A stretch of DNA of 64,000 bases, taken from Pseudopithomyces maydicus (lineage: Eukaryota > Ascomycota > Dothideomycetes > Pleosporales > Didymosphaeriaceae). A program made the translations under genes and the position numbers. Location of the stretch: the NCBI GenBank assembly GCA_026873275.1, contig JANTUC010000009.1, positions 434,001-498,000 of the forward strand, in the 5' to 3' direction. The stretch's first letter is position 1. Each line of letters opens with the position of its first letter. The notes under the pieces were generated by a model. It was not told where the DNA came from. It ran no database searches and saw only the letters and a program-made list of their open reading frames with translations. Positions 53,447 through 64,000 of the stretch are shown here, one piece after another.

Positions 53447-56400
53447 TATTAGATATTGCGGTATTCGGATATTATCCGGTATTAGGGATAGGTAGTGTAG
53501 GATACTATAATTGCCTATTTATATAATAATTTATTATAAGATAATTAGAACTTATTAATTATTTTATTTTATATTTTTCGCTAACGGCCCCCTATCCAAG
53601 TTTTAGTAAAAGGCCCTTATATTATTTCTTAATAGGTTAATTGCTTATCCCTCTAACAGCTAGCTATAATTTATTATAGATTTTAGTATACTATTTAATA
53701 TACCCCTTAGCTTAAAAGCCTTATTATAAGCTATATATACTAGTTAATTAATCCTTTATTATAAGATCTTCTAGTTGCTCCTATAAATTATTTAAATTAA
53801 GTTTTTTTAGCGTTGCTTCTTCACGCGCTATAAGTTCTAATTAATTTAAAAAACTTATTTATTTTACGGCTAGTAAGGCCTTCGTAAAATTATTTACTAT
53901 TATTTTATTAGATAGTATATACTCTATTTTAATTATCTTTTAGATTGATAGGTCGCAGAGCTAGTGTTTATAAATATTAATATATTAAAGCTTTGTGTAG
54001 AGTTTTATTATATTTTTATTAACCAGTCTAATTATCTGGGTATTATTGTATTTAATTATTATTATAGAATTAGTTAAAGTGACCTAGAGTTCCTTTAATA
54101 ATTATAATATAAAAATTACCTCTTTAGCTGCCTAAGATAGTGTAAGTAGTTCTACTTTTATTATTAAGGTTATAATTATATCTTATTTACTTATATATTA
54201 AGCGATAAGTCCGCTAAATAGCTTAATAATATATTTTTATAAACTTTTTAGTCTAATATATTATCTATAAAGGATATATTACTTATAACTTTAAAATTCT
54301 TATCTCTTTTAAGTTTAAGGGCTAGTAATTTTAATTCCTTAAGATAAAATAGTATATAATTTATAGTATCCTAATATTTAATACTTAGATTAATAAAGAA
54401 GTAGGTAAATTATAATATTATAAAAGCTATATCTAGTCTTATAGTAATAGCTGTAAATAGGAGTGACCTAATTTTATATTAAAAGTAATTAATTTTAGCT
54501 AAATTTATAAGTCTACTCTTTAGTTTAAGCTTAACGCTTAATATTAATATATTATACCTTATATTTTATTGACTGACGAGTTAACTAATCTTATTTATAT
54601 ATATAGATTAGAATAGTTAGATAGTTTACTATTTCTAATTATATAAAATTTTTATACTTAGAAACTATTAAAGGTCGTCTCCTCCTATATAGGGGTATTT
54701 ATTCTAAATTAAATTAATTATATTTATTGCCTCCTGTTCTTATTTACTATAGTATATAATTATAATATTATCTATATAAAAGAAAATAATAACTCTATTC
54801 TTAATTATACAGCATAGCTCCTATAATATTTATTAAAAACTAATTTAGGCTAGAATTATTATAAATTCCTTTTATTAGAGTAGTAGTAAAATATAAAGGC
54901 TATATAATACCTTTTAGAGTTTAAATAGAGTGCTAGGCTTTTAATATCCCCTTAATATCCTTATATAGATTTCTTAATTAATTATTGTATATATAAAAGC
55001 GTTAATTATATTATATTATTTAAATTTAAAGTTAAATTTAGCTATAATAATTATAAGTATTTAAAAGGAGTAATTTATAAGCGTTACGACGTATATATCT
55101 TAAGCTATAATATTATATTATTAATTTCCTTTTACTATAAGCTAAGCTTTATATTTATTAAGGTAATAAGCTTTATCTAGCTTATAGGTATATATCTATA
55201 TATAATTTAAAATTTAGTGTCTAGCGTGTTTAATTAGTTCAGCTAAAATTTTAGCTTAAAACTTTATTTATATATAATTTTTAAGGTGCTCTTATTTAGT
55301 TTTTTTAAATATATAATAGAATAAGTGCTCCTTAAGTTTTAATCTTATTATAAGTAATAGTAGAAGTTAACTTAGATATAATTTAATCCCTTTTACTATT
55401 ATTCTTCTAAATTAAGCTTTATTAATTAGTTTGCCCTTATATTATTTAATATAATTTAATTAAGTATCTGCTATAAAGGCGGCTGCCTATAGTATTATTA
55501 TTAATAATAATATATATAGGGTTTATTAGTCTACTATACTATTATAGTCCCCTATTATACTTAGAGTTAGTAGAACTATAAATAGTAGAATTAATAGCAG
55601 TATTAAATATACCTCTATAATTTTTCTTTTATAATAATACTTAGATTATCTTCTATATAGAATTTTATTCTATATTTTTTTATTTTTATAAAAGTTCTTA
55701 GTCTCTAGTTCTTTATTATAAGTCTTTAGGAGTTTAACTATCTTTATCTATATTATAATTTCCTTCAAAGTATTATATATTAAGTTATCTATAAGGTCTT
55801 TAGTTTTACTATTAAAGATTATATTTTTATTAAATATAATATTTTAGGTACTAATAACCTTGGCTATAGATAGGATCTATATATAATAAATATTTATTAA
55901 TTAATATTTTATAAAGTATTTAATCTAGGCTTTTAGGTCTAGCCTTTATAGTCTTAATTTTCCTTAATATATATTATTTATTATTATAAAAGCTTTGCAG
56001 CTATATGCTTATAAATAAATTTAATTTAATTTTTAAGATTTAGTAATTATACTATTTATAGCAGTAACGCATATAAAAAATATTTTATATAATATTTTTT
56101 ACTTATTTAGATAGTTTAGCGTTTAATTATATAAATATATTATTACTCTAGTAATCTCTAATTAAAGTTCTTATAGAAGATTTATATTTAATTAAATTAT
56201 ATATACTTTCTTTTTTATTATACCCCTTAAGCGTTTAGCTCTTCTATTTTATATTTAAGTATTAAAAGTAGAAGGCTTAAGTCTAATTAATTAAAAGGTG
56301 TATTAATATGCTACTTCTTACTTTACTATAATAATTTTATTATCTATTTTAATTACTTTTACAGTAATATTAAATTATTTCTTTATAAATTAAATAAAGT

Positions 56401-58890
56401 AATTTAGTAGTTAAATAATAGAGCGTACTAATCTATTATTACTAAAGTAAAAGTCCTATATATATTAGGAGTATTAATATATAATTAACAGCTAGCTCCT
56501 CTCCTTTATAAAATTATTTTTTTATACTTATAGAAATCTATAGCAATTTATTTACTAAGTCTTTTATTATTAATTCTTAGAGCTCTGCATATTTAACGCT
56601 TTAACTTTAATCTATTATATATATTATATTAAACTATAGTAATGCCTTTAATCTATACCCCTTAAATTATTATATAAGGTGTTTAATTATAGATGGCCTA
56701 GAGTATTTAAGTTATTTATATTATAGTATAGTAATTACCTTTTATAACAGCCTCTTATTTTAGCTTATTTATATATAAAAGGCACTGTAATTTATAGTAG
56801 GATATTTAATAACTTATTAATTATAATATTCTATTAAAATAATTATTACTAAGCTATCCTATCTTTAAAAATTTATTAAATTTTATTAATTTTCTTACTA
56901 AATTCCTTATCTTTATAATAATTAGAATAATATAAGATTGCAGAGGAAATTAAGGCATTATATAATATTATTAATATATAGTATATAATTGCCTTCTAAT
57001 CCTTTTATTCTTATATTTACTATTCTATATCTTTTAATCTAAACTTTTAAGTTCTTAATCTAAATATAATTTTTAAAACTTAGTGGGCGAACGTTATCTA
57101 GTTTTATAAAATTATTATATATATGCGTAGTTAAGCTAGAATTTAGAATAAATATATCCTTTAATAAATATCTTTAATTACTTGCACTATATATACTTAT
57201 TATTATATTTTTATTAAGTTTTATAACCTCGCGTCTATCTAATTAATAGATAATTATATTTAATATTTAAGAAGTCTTAAGTTAGCTAAATATTATAAAA
57301 GTAAATAATAAACTTAAATAAAGCTATTTTAAGTTCCTATTTAAGTCTTAAACTATCCTTTATAAGTCTAGGTTATTCTATATTTTATATATTACTAGCT
57401 TTATAATATATTTATTTAGTTTAAATTAGTCTAGGGTCTTTAAATTTAAGTTAATATAGTAGTAATTATTAATATTATAGCGTTACTTATAAGCTGGATA
57501 TATATCTTTAATTTTTATTATATTTTTTTATTAGAATAGCTTAGACTTTCTATTAAATATATTTATTTTACGCTTTAGTAGCTTTTAGTCTAGATTAATA
57601 GATAATATTTTAATTTATATACTTTAAAGATCTCCTTATATATTTAAATTAAATTTACCGCTTACTATATAAATTACTTTACTTATTATAAAAGCAACTT
57701 TTGCTTTACCTTATATTAAATAGCTTAAACTTATATATTTATAAAAGAGTTTTATTATTTGCCTTTTATTTATTTTACTTTAGTTACTCCCCGCACTAGT
57801 AAATATTACTATTTATATTAGGGTAATTTTTATAATTACTTTTAAAAAGTTATCTATAACTAGTATACTTTATATTATATCCCCTATTTTAAGGGCTTCG
57901 GCGTAAGTTACTATTTAATTATATTTATTAAGTTATAGTTCCTAATTTTATAGAATTTTTATAGGTTTTAATAATTTATAGTACTTTTTATATACTCTTT
58001 TAATCTTATCTTTAAGGTCTACTTCTACTATTAATTAAAGATTTTTAATCTATATACGAAGGATTTTATATTCCTTAAAATAGCTTACTTAAAGGTATAA
58101 GCTTATAGTAGCGTTTAAATATTTAATTATTAATGTAATACTTATATATTTATTATAATAATTTTGCTTATATATTTTATATAATTTAAATATTATCCTA
58201 AACTCTTTTATATTATTATTATATACTTCCTTTCCTTCTACTAAAAGGTTAAAATATTATATTAATATTACTAGGGTTGGCGCATCTAGCTTAATAATAT
58301 TAATTAACTTTTATTTTATAATTTAGGCGCTTCCTTATCTAGTCCTTATTAATAGTATTACTATTAATAGGGTTTATATAGCTATAGCTAGTTTATAATT
58401 TAATATAAATAATAGCTAGAATTTAATAGGCTTTATATAAGGTTATACGTTATCTTTAGGGTTAATAATATTTTATATCTCTAGGGCTTTATATTATATT
58501 TTAACTTATTAATACTAAAGGATCTATTTACTTATATTAGTTAAAATAATTGTTATATCCCTTTAGACTTAATTTATTATTATTCTTGTATATTTTATTT
58601 ATATTTGCTTATTATTAAGGCAGTAAGACTTTTAATTATTAAATATTATAATATTTAGATATTATCTAGTATTAGGGATAAAGAGTATAGGATACTATAA
58701 TTACCTATTTATATAATAATTTGTTATAAGATAATTAGAACTTATTAATTATTTTATTTTATATTTTTTGCTAGCGGCCCCCTATCTAAGTTCTAATAAA
58801 AGGCCCCTATATTATTTTTTAGCAGGTTAATTGCCTATCCCTCCAATAGCTAGCTATAATTTACTATGGATTCTGGTACGCCATCTGACA
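53447..58890 (-). mobile_element. Copia element E (5444 bp, minus) nested in D
   Basis: LTRs of 254 bp at 53447-53700 and 58637-58890 (TATTAGATATTGCGG to CATCTGACA), flanked by perfect ATTAT duplications (53442-53446 and 58891-58895). A polypurine stretch (minus AAGGGGTA) abuts the left LTR. The minus-strand reverse transcriptase keeps FFY(I/V)DN at 54767-54781, the Copia FYVDD box after one RIP change. It lies in the opposite orientation to D. The first 28 bases after its 5' LTR are identical to those after the 5' LTR of D. Confidence 0.92.
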
Positions 58891-61002
58891 ATTATATAAA
58901 TCTACTAGACTACTATTAAGAGAGAAAGATTAAAGATTACTACCTAATACTATTATTAATACTACTACTAGTAACACTATTAGCTTAGTGTATAATAGAA
59001 GGTATAATAAACCTAATAAAATAAGAATTATTAAAAATAATTTTATAGGCAGCAGCCTTTATAGTAGGTATATTTATTAGAATTATTAGTATATATAAAG
59101 ATAATATAATTAATAAAGCCTAATTATAGCGAATACTAGCTAAAGGAGTTATAATTTATAAATTAGAGTTACTACTACCTCTTATATTTAAAATAGATCT
59201 TATAAAGCATATTATAAAAATATTTTTTAAAGAGGTATAAAGGAAGCACCTTAATAGTTATAAAACTATTAAATTATAGGTTAAAGTACCTTATAAAATT
59301 ATAAAGGTAATAGGACAGCAGATTCTAGATTATATATAAATCTATATATATAAGTTTAATAAGTAATATAATCTACTTAAGTATAAGATATAACTAGTAG
59401 TTTAAGGAGATTAGTAATATAATATTACTTTTTAAAATACTTACGCAGCCATACTTATAATATAATTATTTTATTTATTTATAATAATTATAGCTAAGTA
59501 TAATCTAGAACTAATATAGCATAATATTACTAATATATTTATATACGCACGACTAAATAAAGATATCTATATATATATACTAAAAGGATATAAAAAATCT
59601 AATATAGTATTTAAACTGCTTAAAGCACTATATAATTTATAAATATCTTTACTACTATAGTAGAAAGAATTTACTATAACCCTAATTAAACTTAAATTCT
59701 AAGTTATTCTATATAAATCCTACTATATAATTAGAAATAGAATTATTATTTTTTTATATAAATAATATTATCTTTATAAATTATAAGAGCAAAACTTATA
59801 AAACCTAAAAAATAGTAAAGTAACTTAAGAAGAAGTATATAATAATAAAAAAATATAATTTATAATAGTTCTTAGGAATAGAAGTTATAAGGGAGTAAAA
59901 AATTTAATATATTAAACTCTTCTAAGAGGCCTATTATATAAAGATTAGCTAACTTATTAATAACTAAAATATTAAATATAATACTTTAATAGTAAACTAT
60001 AAATTAAAGCTAAAGAAAGGACTAGTAACGTTAGTAAAAATTAATAAATTTTAATATAAAATTAGATTACTGCTATACGCTTTAATAAATACTTAACCTA
60101 ATATTATATTTATAATTTTAAGGTTAGCGCAATTTCTTTTAAACCTAAATATTAAGTACTAATATATAACTAACTAAGTACTATTATATCTTAAAGAGAC
60201 TAGATGACTCGCACTTTAAATAAATAAAAAAGATACTTTAAAAGTTACTAATAATATATTATTTATAGATAATATAATTAATTATAAAAGCTTTTAAAGA
60301 TACGCTATTAAGCTGTTTAATAAATTAATTACTTAAAGAGTAAATAAATAAAATATTATTATAATTTTTACTATAGAAGCCGAGCTGCTAGTATTATTAT
60401 AAATAACTAAAGAAGTAATCTTTATTATAAGATTAATTAGAGAATTAAAAGTTCTATTACTTAGTTTTATAATTACTATATAATACAATAACTAATAGAT
60501 AATTAGACTAATTACTTAAAAAATATTTAAACTATAAATAAAGCTTAAGTATATAGATATATATAATTACTAGCTCTAATAAGAGATAACTAAAGGATAT
60601 ATTAATATAAAATATATATAATTAGCAGACATAATTATTAATAAATTTATAAAGGTATTTTTAAGAAATTAGTAATAAGAATTCCTAAGCTAACTAGACC
60701 TAATTAAAATATAAAATTAATAAGTAGCCTATAAGGCGCTAGTTAATAAAATATAAATATATCTTAATAATTTTAGCCTATTTAAATAATCTTAAAAATA
60801 GCTTAAAAAGCTTTAAGCTAAAGGGGTATATTAAATAGTAATTAAAGGTATAGAATAGCTAAGAGTTTACTAAAAAGGAATACTTAGATTATAATCTTAA
60901 ACTTTATAGAAGATACTACTTAAGAATATATATAATATAATAAATAATTATTAATAATAAGAGAATTACGGCGACTCCCTATAAAGTACTATAAATCTGA
61001 TA

Positions 61003-61320
61003 AATATATACTCTGTTATATAAATATAATAATAGTAGAAAAAAGAAATAGCTTAAATACTATATAAATATAATATTATTATACCTATATAATACTTAGC
61101 CTTTAAAAGATAATTAAAATATTAAGGCTCTAGTATTATAAAGTAATTAAAAAGATATAATTAAGTTAGCTTAATAATAATTTAAGTAAAATAAAGTATT
61201 TTTATTTATTAATTTTTATATATTATATTTTTCTGCTAGCTAATAGGAAGATACTTTTTTATTAATTATTTTTATAACGTCTAGTTAACTAACTAGATAC
61301 CTTTTTACTATTCTATAAAA
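61003..61320. other. Right margin of the isochore
   Basis: AT-rich, RIP-like sequence beyond the target duplication of D. No element could be assigned. Composition switches within about 20 bp near 61310-61330. Confidence 0.6.
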
Positions 61321-62896
61321 TAAAGAACCTTGTTAAAACTATGCACCTTTGCTCTATCCGTACAATGCTTGTGCACGAAGCACAATATACATTCAACTGC
61401 TGCTTATAAACGGTGAGGAGTATGCTTGCTCTTGGGTCCACTTGTATTTTACCGGTCAACTGTTTAAGTGTTGTATTTCCGTCTTGGCATCTCGAATCTG
61501 ATCTAACATGCAAGTCAGCTTGTAACTGTGGGTACCTGTCAGCCTTATTTGCAAGATTACGCAACAAGCACCAAATTAAGTAAGGCCATGTAGTCGAGTT
61601 CAATCAAATTCCATATAAACGTGTATTCTTGAGTTCACCTTCGTTTATCGGCGTAGTGGATGGTCATATGGTTCTTTGACACGAAGTATTGTTGCGATTG
61701 CATTGCGGCCTACAGGTTGTGATGATACATGCTTATAAGTAACGTGCCGCTAGTCGTTCTTCAGTGAGCGAACGTTGGTTGAATGAAGATCTGGAACGTA
61801 GATGGTAGCGTTGATTATCTTACATGTTTCGTTGGAAGAATCCTCGTGGTCGGAATTCCCAGGCTTTATATTTAAATTTATATTGTGCGAGCCGAATCCT
61901 AGATGTTATTACCATTTATCGACGACTGTTCGATGGAATAGTGTCTCATGGTGGATGCTACATGCTGGGGACGTAAGCATATTTTGGAGGCCGACGAAAG
62001 GAGCCAGCTTGGGCAAGGAAGGAATGTTTTGTAGAAGTGATGACATGTTCATTTCAAGCGAAATAGCAGGCGATGATTCCATGATGTTCCTAATATCAAT
62101 AAGTTTCTCAATGAGACTTCTCGGTTGACGTGCCCTCTTAATGATAGACGATTAGCCTTTCTTTACCCTGCATTTTCCAACATGACGCGTATTACCCAGG
62201 AATATAAGCTTCAAACGAGCCACTACCTATTTCTTCTTAGGATTTTCACTGGATTGTTAGGTTGCTTATCAAGAGAACCTTTGAAGCTTCTGGAGTATAT
62301 ATATTAATCTTATGTTATCAATTTACTCAAGTACTAAGATACAAAGGTTTTTAATATAGAGTCATTTTGTCATGTTGGTCCGTCAGATTGTAGTAAATAA
62401 TCAAATCAATATAGGCTCCTATTATATAATTTGTATAGTCAGGAAACAATCAAATAATTGCGCTATTAAATCCTTTGAGTCTTTAGACTCTAATGTTCAT
62501 AGATCTTCTATTTGTTAACTGCTCGCGTAGGTAGATGAATAGTATTATTAACACTACTTAGCAATATTGGACGCCTGCTTTGTAAGCTTACAAAAACAAC
62601 AACACCACCACCTCAATGCATGTGGGCTTCATAGCATCAATGCAACCTTATTGTCCATTTTAACCAATCTTCTCTGCATAAATGTTACCATGCAATGTCT
62701 ATCTGCTTATATATTATCATGTATCAAGTGCTACCGTTGTCTCCTCTGTTGCCGTCTCTAAGCCAACCTACTATTCTCTTGCTGCCATTTTTGTATAACA
62801 TTACTACGACTGTGACCCTTTTACTTGGAAGTCATAGATCATAACAGCTTACTTGAAGTCTCCTGTTAATTTTCACAAGTATACCTATATTTGAAA
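61321..62896. other. Gene-free flank upstream of the dioxygenase
   Basis: Normal base composition, no recognisable gene. Open frames at 61313-61603, 61802-62128, 62125-62307 and 62567-62761 carry no domain, signal peptide or splice continuation that I can support. The last few hundred bases must include the dioxygenase promoter; no clear TATA box is seen. Confidence 0.55.
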
Positions 62897-63919
62897 ATGA
62901 TCCCCATCGTCGATCTCTCGCCATTTTCCAGCAGCAGCAGCACCGCCGATGCCAATGACAGAAATATCCGTCAACAGAGGGCAAAAGAGCTACACGAGGC
63001 AGTTCGCATCAATGGTTGCGTCGCGCTCAGCGGACACGGGGTGAGTAGCGAGCTGCTCCAGCAGGCCTTTGCAGTGTCCAATCAGCTGTTCAGCCTACCC
63101 TACACCGATAAGATGAAAGCCCCGCATCCGAACGGGCATACACCCCACCGAGGTTATTCCGGGACGGGAAAGGAACGTGGTGCTGTCAAAACCGCACTAG
63201 AAACCGAAAACGAGGATTTAAAGAAACAGTATACGTCTACGGCCGACTACAAAGAGAGTTACGAAATTGGTAGCGAAGAGAATCGCGTGCAGTACAATAT
63301 CTGGTTGCCCGAGGATACGCTCCCAGGCTTCCGCGACTTCACTACTCGATTCTTCTGGGAGCTTAATAAGACGTCCCAGCTCATTCTTGACGCCCTCATT
63401 GAGTCTCTGAATCTTTCTGGTTCAGAAGCAGAGGCTGTCCGCGCGCTGCATACTGGCCATGACAACCAGCTTCGCTTGCTGCACTACCCGCCCATCACTG
63501 ATGCAATGATTGGCGACGAAACAGTGGGTCGGCTGGGGACTCATACAGACTGGAGTCTTTTCACCTTCCTATTTCAGGACGAGAATTCGGGACTCGAGTT
63601 TGGGGACAGAGCTTCGGGTGAGTTCATTCCTGCGACACCCCGCGAGGGAATACTGTACATGAACATCGGGGATATGTTCCAACGCATCTCCAACAACGTT
63701 TATCCGTCTGGCATGCACCGTGTCAGCATTTCTGGTAGAGCTAGTGGCCAGCCAACGCCTGCTAGATACTCGATTCCGTACTTTGTCTGTCCCACCCCCA
63801 ACGGTATCATTGAACCACAACCTTCACTAGTGGCAGCAGTTGGAAAGAAGCATTATGAGCCAATCACTTTTCAGAAATTTGCAGAGCAGATGTTTGACAT
63901 AACCAACATTTATGAGTAG
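62897..63919 (+). CDS. 2-oxoglutarate/Fe(II)-dependent dioxygenase, isopenicillin N synthase-like (340 aa)
   Basis: Intronless, starting at the ATG of MIPIVDLSPF (an in-frame TTG lies 6 bp upstream). The N terminus IPIVDLS and the NGCVALSGHGVSSELL segment form the DIOX_N domain (about 2-130). The double-stranded beta-helix follows with the iron ligands His216 and Asp218 (THTDWSLFTFLFQD) and His274 (YPSGMHRVS), and the 2-oxoglutarate anchor Arg290-x-Ser292 (ARYSIPYF). All catalytic residues are present, so an active cytosolic oxygenase is expected. Fungal members modify small molecules, often in secondary metabolism, but no cluster partner is in view and the substrate cannot be told. Its codons and composition are unlike the isochore 1.6 kb away; there is no sign of RIP. 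Confidence 0.95.
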   Translation: MIPIVDLSPFSSSSSTADANDRNIRQQRAKELHEAVRINGCVALSGHGVSSELLQQAFAVSNQLFSLPYTDKMKAPHPNGHTPHRGYSGTGKERGAVKTALETENEDLKKQYTSTADYKESYEIGSEENRVQYNIWLPEDTLPGFRDFTTRFFWELNKTSQLILDALIESLNLSGSEAEAVRALHTGHDNQLRLLHYPPITDAMIGDETVGRLGTHTDWSLFTFLFQDENSGLEFGDRASGEFIPATPREGILYMNIGDMFQRISNNVYPSGMHRVSISGRASGQPTPARYSIPYFVCPTPNGIIEPQPSLVAAVGKKHYEPITFQKFAEQMFDITNIYE

Positions 63920-64000
63920 CAGCTGATCATATGAGATTGTGAGAGAACTGTAAGAGGTGCTGCGTGGGGCGGTAGCTAAAAATAGCAATATAAAGCTCGT
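63920..64000. other. 3' flank of the dioxygenase gene
   Basis: 81 bp after the stop codon, ending at the window edge. AATATAAA-like sequence near 63986-63993 might serve in 3' end formation; otherwise nothing is seen. Confidence 0.4.

Larger units (their letters stand above)
44374..61002 (+). mobile_element. Copia element D (plus), host of the right nest
   Basis: LTRs of 174 bp at 44374-44547 and 60829-61002 (TGTCAGATAG to CTGATA ends), flanked by perfect AATAT duplications (44369-44373 and 61003-61007). A polypurine tract AAAGGGGTA abuts the right LTR. Plus-strand Copia reverse transcriptase relics are readable at 59.46-59.70 kb (ARLNKDIYI then LLKALYNL), with RNase H to about 60.8 kb and gag/integrase sequence to the left. 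Removing A2 and E leaves about 4.6 kb, a usual Copia size. Confidence 0.9.
9910..61320. repeat. AT isochore: RIP-degraded block of nested LTR retrotransposons
   Basis: From about 9.94 kb the sequence changes to TA-rich DNA in which CA and TG are rare while CC, GG, GC and CG persist, which is the mark of CA-to-TA (and TG-to-TA) RIP transitions. Stop codons TAA and TAG fill every frame, so almost no open frame over 60 codons exists for 51 kb. The change back to normal composition is sharp at about 61.31-61.32 kb. All recognisable coding relics belong to gypsy or Copia elements. Confidence 0.95.

Noticed and set aside
9910..61320. Mitochondrial or centromeric origin of the AT-rich block
   Set aside because: The AT bias comes from CA/TG loss in identifiable nuclear LTR elements with target duplications; no mitochondrial genes or satellite arrays are seen. 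A centromeric role cannot be excluded from sequence alone.
61313..62761. Several frames of 60-108 codons upstream of the dioxygenase
   Set aside because: No motifs, poor composition for coding and no introns that join them into a sensible protein.
62897..63919. Secondary-metabolite gene cluster around the dioxygenase
   Set aside because: No backbone synthase, P450, transporter or regulator is visible in the window.

Overview
The window looks like a piece of chromosome from a filamentous ascomycete (Pezizomycotina, plausibly Dothideomycetes). The grounds are short GT-AG introns of about 50-80 nt with CTAAC/CTGAC-like branch sites, a FAS1-domain cell-surface protein, a patatin-NACHT-ankyrin NLR, a cysteine-rich small secreted protein, and a block of about 51 kb in which CA and TG dinucleotides have almost vanished in favour of TA. 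That last pattern is the signature of repeat-induced point mutation (RIP). The species cannot be named from this sequence alone.

Layout. (1) 1-9.9 kb is an ordinary gene region with all genes on the minus strand: a FAS1 protein running off the left edge, a large NLR-type gene that I rebuild across six exons (2172-7101), and a two-exon secreted cysteine-rich protein (7849-8508). (2) 9.9-61.3 kb is an AT isochore with no intact gene, made of nested LTR retrotransposons destroyed by RIP. (3) 61.3-64.0 kb is normal-composition DNA with one intronless 2-oxoglutarate/Fe(II) dioxygenase gene (62897-63919, plus strand).

The isochore can be taken apart like a nest of dolls. Element B (Ty3/gypsy, minus, 217-bp LTRs, 10193-41414) holds solo LTR S1 in its left LTR, and in its body a full gypsy-A copy (A1, 10995-33135). 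A1 is interrupted by gypsy F (12594-19707) and gypsy G (20794-29232). G is itself interrupted by a solo LTR (S2, 24253-24769) that has not been RIPped. B also carries a recombinant patch (LTR-C1 plus a gypsy-A fragment, 38045-39103) where its reverse transcriptase should be, and a solo LTR-C2. To the right, a Copia element D (plus, 44374-61002) contains a second full gypsy-A copy (A2, 45515-52091) and a different Copia element E (minus, 53447-58890). Most insertions are framed by 5-bp target-site duplications. After subtracting the insertions, A1 measures 6578 bp against 6577 bp for A2, which supports the reconstruction.

Two observations deserve most attention. In element after element the outermost ends of the LTRs are far less RIPped than the inner copies of the same bases, an edge effect that can be read directly by comparing LTR pairs. 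And the un-RIPped S2 solo LTR sits in the deepest layer of a fully RIPped nest, so it is younger than, or escaped, the mutation that killed everything around it. The NLR and the secreted protein lie within a few kb of this block, a setting typical of fast-evolving recognition or effector genes in such fungi; their functions here are inferred.
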